Shown in pieces: positions 7,310 to 8,823 of a DNA stretch of 8,823 nucleotides (positions are counted from its first letter, which is position 1; each line of letters starts with the position of its first letter). Origin of the DNA: an uncultured Flavobacteriales bacterium. Lineage in GTDB: Bacteria > Bacteroidota > Bacteroidia > Flavobacteriales_D > Sanyastnellaceae. Location: the NCBI GenBank assembly GCA_913057815.1, contig CAJXOV010000067.1, positions 1-8,823 of the forward strand, given 5' to 3'. The translations under genes and the position numbers were made by a program. The notes beneath the pieces were generated by a model. It had not been told where the DNA came from and did not search any database. It saw only the letters and a list, made by a program, of their open reading frames with translations.

Positions 7310-7352
7310 CACACCGTAAACCAATCGGCCATAACCGAGAAAACAAAAGAAA

Positions 7353-8531
7353 ATGCGTACAGACCAATATAACGGACACGATTATTTTAATATGGATGAC
7401 CTTCTTAGTGAAGAGCATAAGCTGGTTAGAGATTCTGCCAGAGCTTGGATTAAGAAAGAGGTTTCTCCTATTATAGAGGATGCTTTTGAAAAAGGTGAAT
7501 TTCCTATGCACATCATCCCAGGACTAGGTGAAATAGGGGGATTCGGACCATATATTCCTGAGCAGTATGGCGGACCGGGATTAGACCAAATATCTTATGG
7601 ATTATTAATGCAAGAGCTGGAAAGATGTGATTCGGGATTAAGATCTACGTCTTCTGTTCAGAGTTCATTAGTAATGTATCCGATATGGAAATATGGTAGC
7701 GAAGAACAAAAAATGAAGTACTTGCCTAAGTTGGCTACAGGAGAAATGATAGGATGTTTCGGATTAACGGAGCCTGATCATGGATCTAACCCTGGCGGAA
7801 TGACTTCTAATTTTAAGGATATGGGTGACCATTATTTATTAAATGGTGCCAAGATGTGGATTTCTAATGCTCCATTTGCTGATATAGCTGTGGTGTGGGC
7901 TAAGAATGAAGCTGGAAGAATACACGGATTAGTGGTAGAAAGAGGAATGGAAGGTTTTTCTACTCCTACTATGCACGGAAAATGGAGCTTGAGAGCTAGT
8001 GATACTGGAGAGCTTGTTTTTGACAATGTAAAAGTTCCTAAAGAAAATTTACTTCCAGAAAAATCTGGATTGGGTGCACCACTTGGATGCTTAGATTCTG
8101 CTAGATATGGAATAGCATGGGGAGCTATAGGCGCAGCACTGGACTGTTATGACTCTGCACTGAGATATTCTAAAGAAAGAAAGCAATTCGGTAGGCCTAT
8201 CGGTGGATTTCAGCTTCAGCAAAAGAAATTAGCTGAAATGATTACGGAAATTACTAAAGCTCAGCTATTGACTTTTAGATTAGGTCAACTTAAAAATGAA
8301 GATAGAGCTACTTCTGCTCAGATATCTATGGCTAAGCGTAATAATGTAGATATGGCTCTTAAAATAGCTAGAGAAGCTAGACAAATACATGGTGCTATGG
8401 GAATCTCAAATGAGTATCCTATTATGAGACATATGATGAATCTAGAATCTGTAATTACATATGAAGGAACTCATGATGTTCACTTACTAATTACTGGTAT
8501 GGACATCACCGGAGAGAACGCTTTTAAGTAA
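7353..8531 (+). CDS. Acyl-CoA dehydrogenase, glutaryl-CoA dehydrogenase type
   Basis: This FAD-dependent cytoplasmic enzyme probably converts glutaryl-CoA to crotonyl-CoA and CO2, passing electrons to ETF, in lysine/tryptophan or glutarate degradation. The 392 aa match mature GCDH length. N-terminal helical domain about 15-130; FAD/substrate segment CFGLTEPDHGSNPGGM 135-150; WISNAPFAD 169-177; WSLRASDTGE 211-220; C-terminal helical domain with RKQFGRPIGGFQLQQKKLAEM (276-296) and catalytic base Glu371 in TYEGTHD. Glu90 and Arg97, seven residues apart in ELERCDSGLR followed by SVQSSLVMYPI, match the human GCDH residues that bind the distal carboxylate (E87 and R94), which favours GCDH over monocarboxyl acyl-CoA dehydrogenases. 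The ATG at 7353 is kept because the N-terminal YNGHDYFNMDDLL stretch is like related Bacteroidota proteins; Met14 is an alternative. A terminator starts 24 nt after the stop. Substrate is inferred; many Bacteroidota carry this type without a known lysine pathway. Confidence 0.9.
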   Translation: MRTDQYNGHDYFNMDDLLSEEHKLVRDSARAWIKKEVSPIIEDAFEKGEFPMHIIPGLGEIGGFGPYIPEQYGGPGLDQISYGLLMQELERCDSGLRSTSSVQSSLVMYPIWKYGSEEQKMKYLPKLATGEMIGCFGLTEPDHGSNPGGMTSNFKDMGDHYLLNGAKMWISNAPFADIAVVWAKNEAGRIHGLVVERGMEGFSTPTMHGKWSLRASDTGELVFDNVKVPKENLLPEKSGLGAPLGCLDSARYGIAWGAIGAALDCYDSALRYSKERKQFGRPIGGFQLQQKKLAEMITEITKAQLLTFRLGQLKNEDRATSAQISMAKRNNVDMALKIAREARQIHGAMGISNEYPIMRHMMNLESVITYEGTHDVHLLITGMDITGENAFK

Positions 8532-8554
8532 GCTCTGTTAAACGATAAAATTTA

Positions 8555-8587
8555 AGCCCTATCAGATTCTTTCTGATGGGGCTTTTT
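8555..8587 (+). terminator. Intrinsic terminator of the acyl-CoA dehydrogenase gene
   Basis: AGCCCTATCAGA (8555-8566) and TCTGATGGGGCT (8572-8583) form a 12-bp stem with one G-U pair around loop TTCTT, followed by a T-run through 8587. It lies 24 nt past the stop at 8531. On the - strand the same stem is followed only by TTAAATTTTA, a poorer U-tract, and it overlaps the end of the small - strand gene. Confidence 0.92.
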
Positions 8588-8792
8588 GGTTCATGTAATC
8601 TTGCCACATAATGAGCTTATATTTAATTCCTCCAGTAGACTGGGTTTCTAAAAAGCCAAATTCGAATACAAATTTATATTCTTCTCCCTTTCTGTTTTTC
8701 CATGAATGCGTAGTAAACCTTGGATTAAAGCCTTGGGCTATTAACGCGTCTGCTCTGGTAGAAGCAAAACCTGCTAGGTTATACTTTTTCAT
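8562..8792 (-). CDS. Small hypothetical protein, 76 aa
   Basis: I do not recognise the family. The protein starts MKKYNLAGFAS, is mildly basic, has no signal peptide or membrane helix, and alternates charged and aromatic residues (EEYKFVFEFGFLE 37-49; YKLIMWQDYMN 58-68) in a way that suggests a small beta-rich soluble domain. The ATG at 8792 follows an A-rich stretch (AATAGAAAAATC), which suits starts in this phylum, and codon use resembles its neighbours. The final codons (encoding APSERI) lie within the terminator stem of the converging gene, so that tail is unlikely to be conserved. Its promoter would lie at or beyond the window edge. It occupies otherwise empty sequence, which supports it being real, but without homology evidence a chance frame cannot be excluded. 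Confidence 0.6.
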   Translation of the reverse strand: MKKYNLAGFASTRADALIAQGFNPRFTTHSWKNRKGEEYKFVFEFGFLETQSTGGIKYKLIMWQDYMNQKAPSERI

Positions 8793-8823
8793 GATTTTTC
8801 TATTCGTCCTTAGGGCCTTATTC

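Noticed and set aside
7325..7338. TCGG-CCATAA-CCGA short inverted repeat in the acyl-CoA dehydrogenase leader
   Set aside because: Four-base arms are expected by chance at this scale.
7266..7511. 81-codon - strand open frame with a hydrophobic stretch
   Set aside because: Overlaps the start of the acyl-CoA dehydrogenase gene and its promoter region; the hydrophobicity reflects reverse-complemented AT-rich sequence.
7832..8026. 64-codon - strand open frame
   Set aside because: Antisense to the conserved middle domain of the acyl-CoA dehydrogenase, no recognisable features.

Overview
The window is AT-rich DNA that I read as chromosomal sequence from a member of the Bacteroidota (Cytophagales/Flavobacteriales-like; the order cannot be fixed from this sequence). 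The evidence is a secreted hydrolase ending in a type IX secretion (T9SS) C-terminal sorting domain, a DUF4783-type small exported protein, a Bacteroidota-style YfhO membrane protein, A-rich regions upstream of starts instead of Shine-Dalgarno sequences, and sequences matching the Bacteroidota -7 promoter element TAnnTTTG. I see no mobile elements, tRNA or rRNA genes, or CRISPR arrays. It looks like ordinary core and near-core genome.

Layout. At the left edge is a 5'-truncated rsgA (ribosome-assembly GTPase, + strand). After a 61-nt gap comes a large polytopic YfhO-family protein (+, 972-3575), which ends right at a strong bidirectional hairpin terminator (about 3579-3603). The terminator also serves the converging - strand gene for a DUF4783-like exported protein (3640-4017). 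Upstream of that on the - strand are a T9SS-exported alpha/beta hydrolase/esterase (4105-5751) and a class-3-like aldehyde dehydrogenase (5837-7252). The two gaps between these three - strand genes (87 and 85 nt) each hold a conspicuous inverted repeat, so they may not form one simple operon. A 100-nt divergent intergenic region (7253-7352) separates the aldehyde dehydrogenase from a + strand acyl-CoA dehydrogenase of the glutaryl-CoA dehydrogenase type (7353-8531). That gene ends at another clear terminator (8555-8587), and a small - strand hypothetical gene (8562-8792) runs into the same hairpin.

How the genes may work together. RsgA acts in 30S maturation. YfhO is probably a GT-C-fold glycosyltransferase of the cell envelope. 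The esterase and the DUF4783 protein are exported. The divergent ALDH/GCDH pair could serve lysine/glutarate or other acyl degradation (glutarate semialdehyde to glutarate; glutaryl-CoA to crotonyl-CoA), but only the GCDH assignment has residue-level support. I found no convincing previously undescribed system. The items most worth a second look are the unexplained inverted repeats between genes, the dyad over the GCDH -7 box, and the 76-aa unknown protein whose last codons lie inside a terminator stem.
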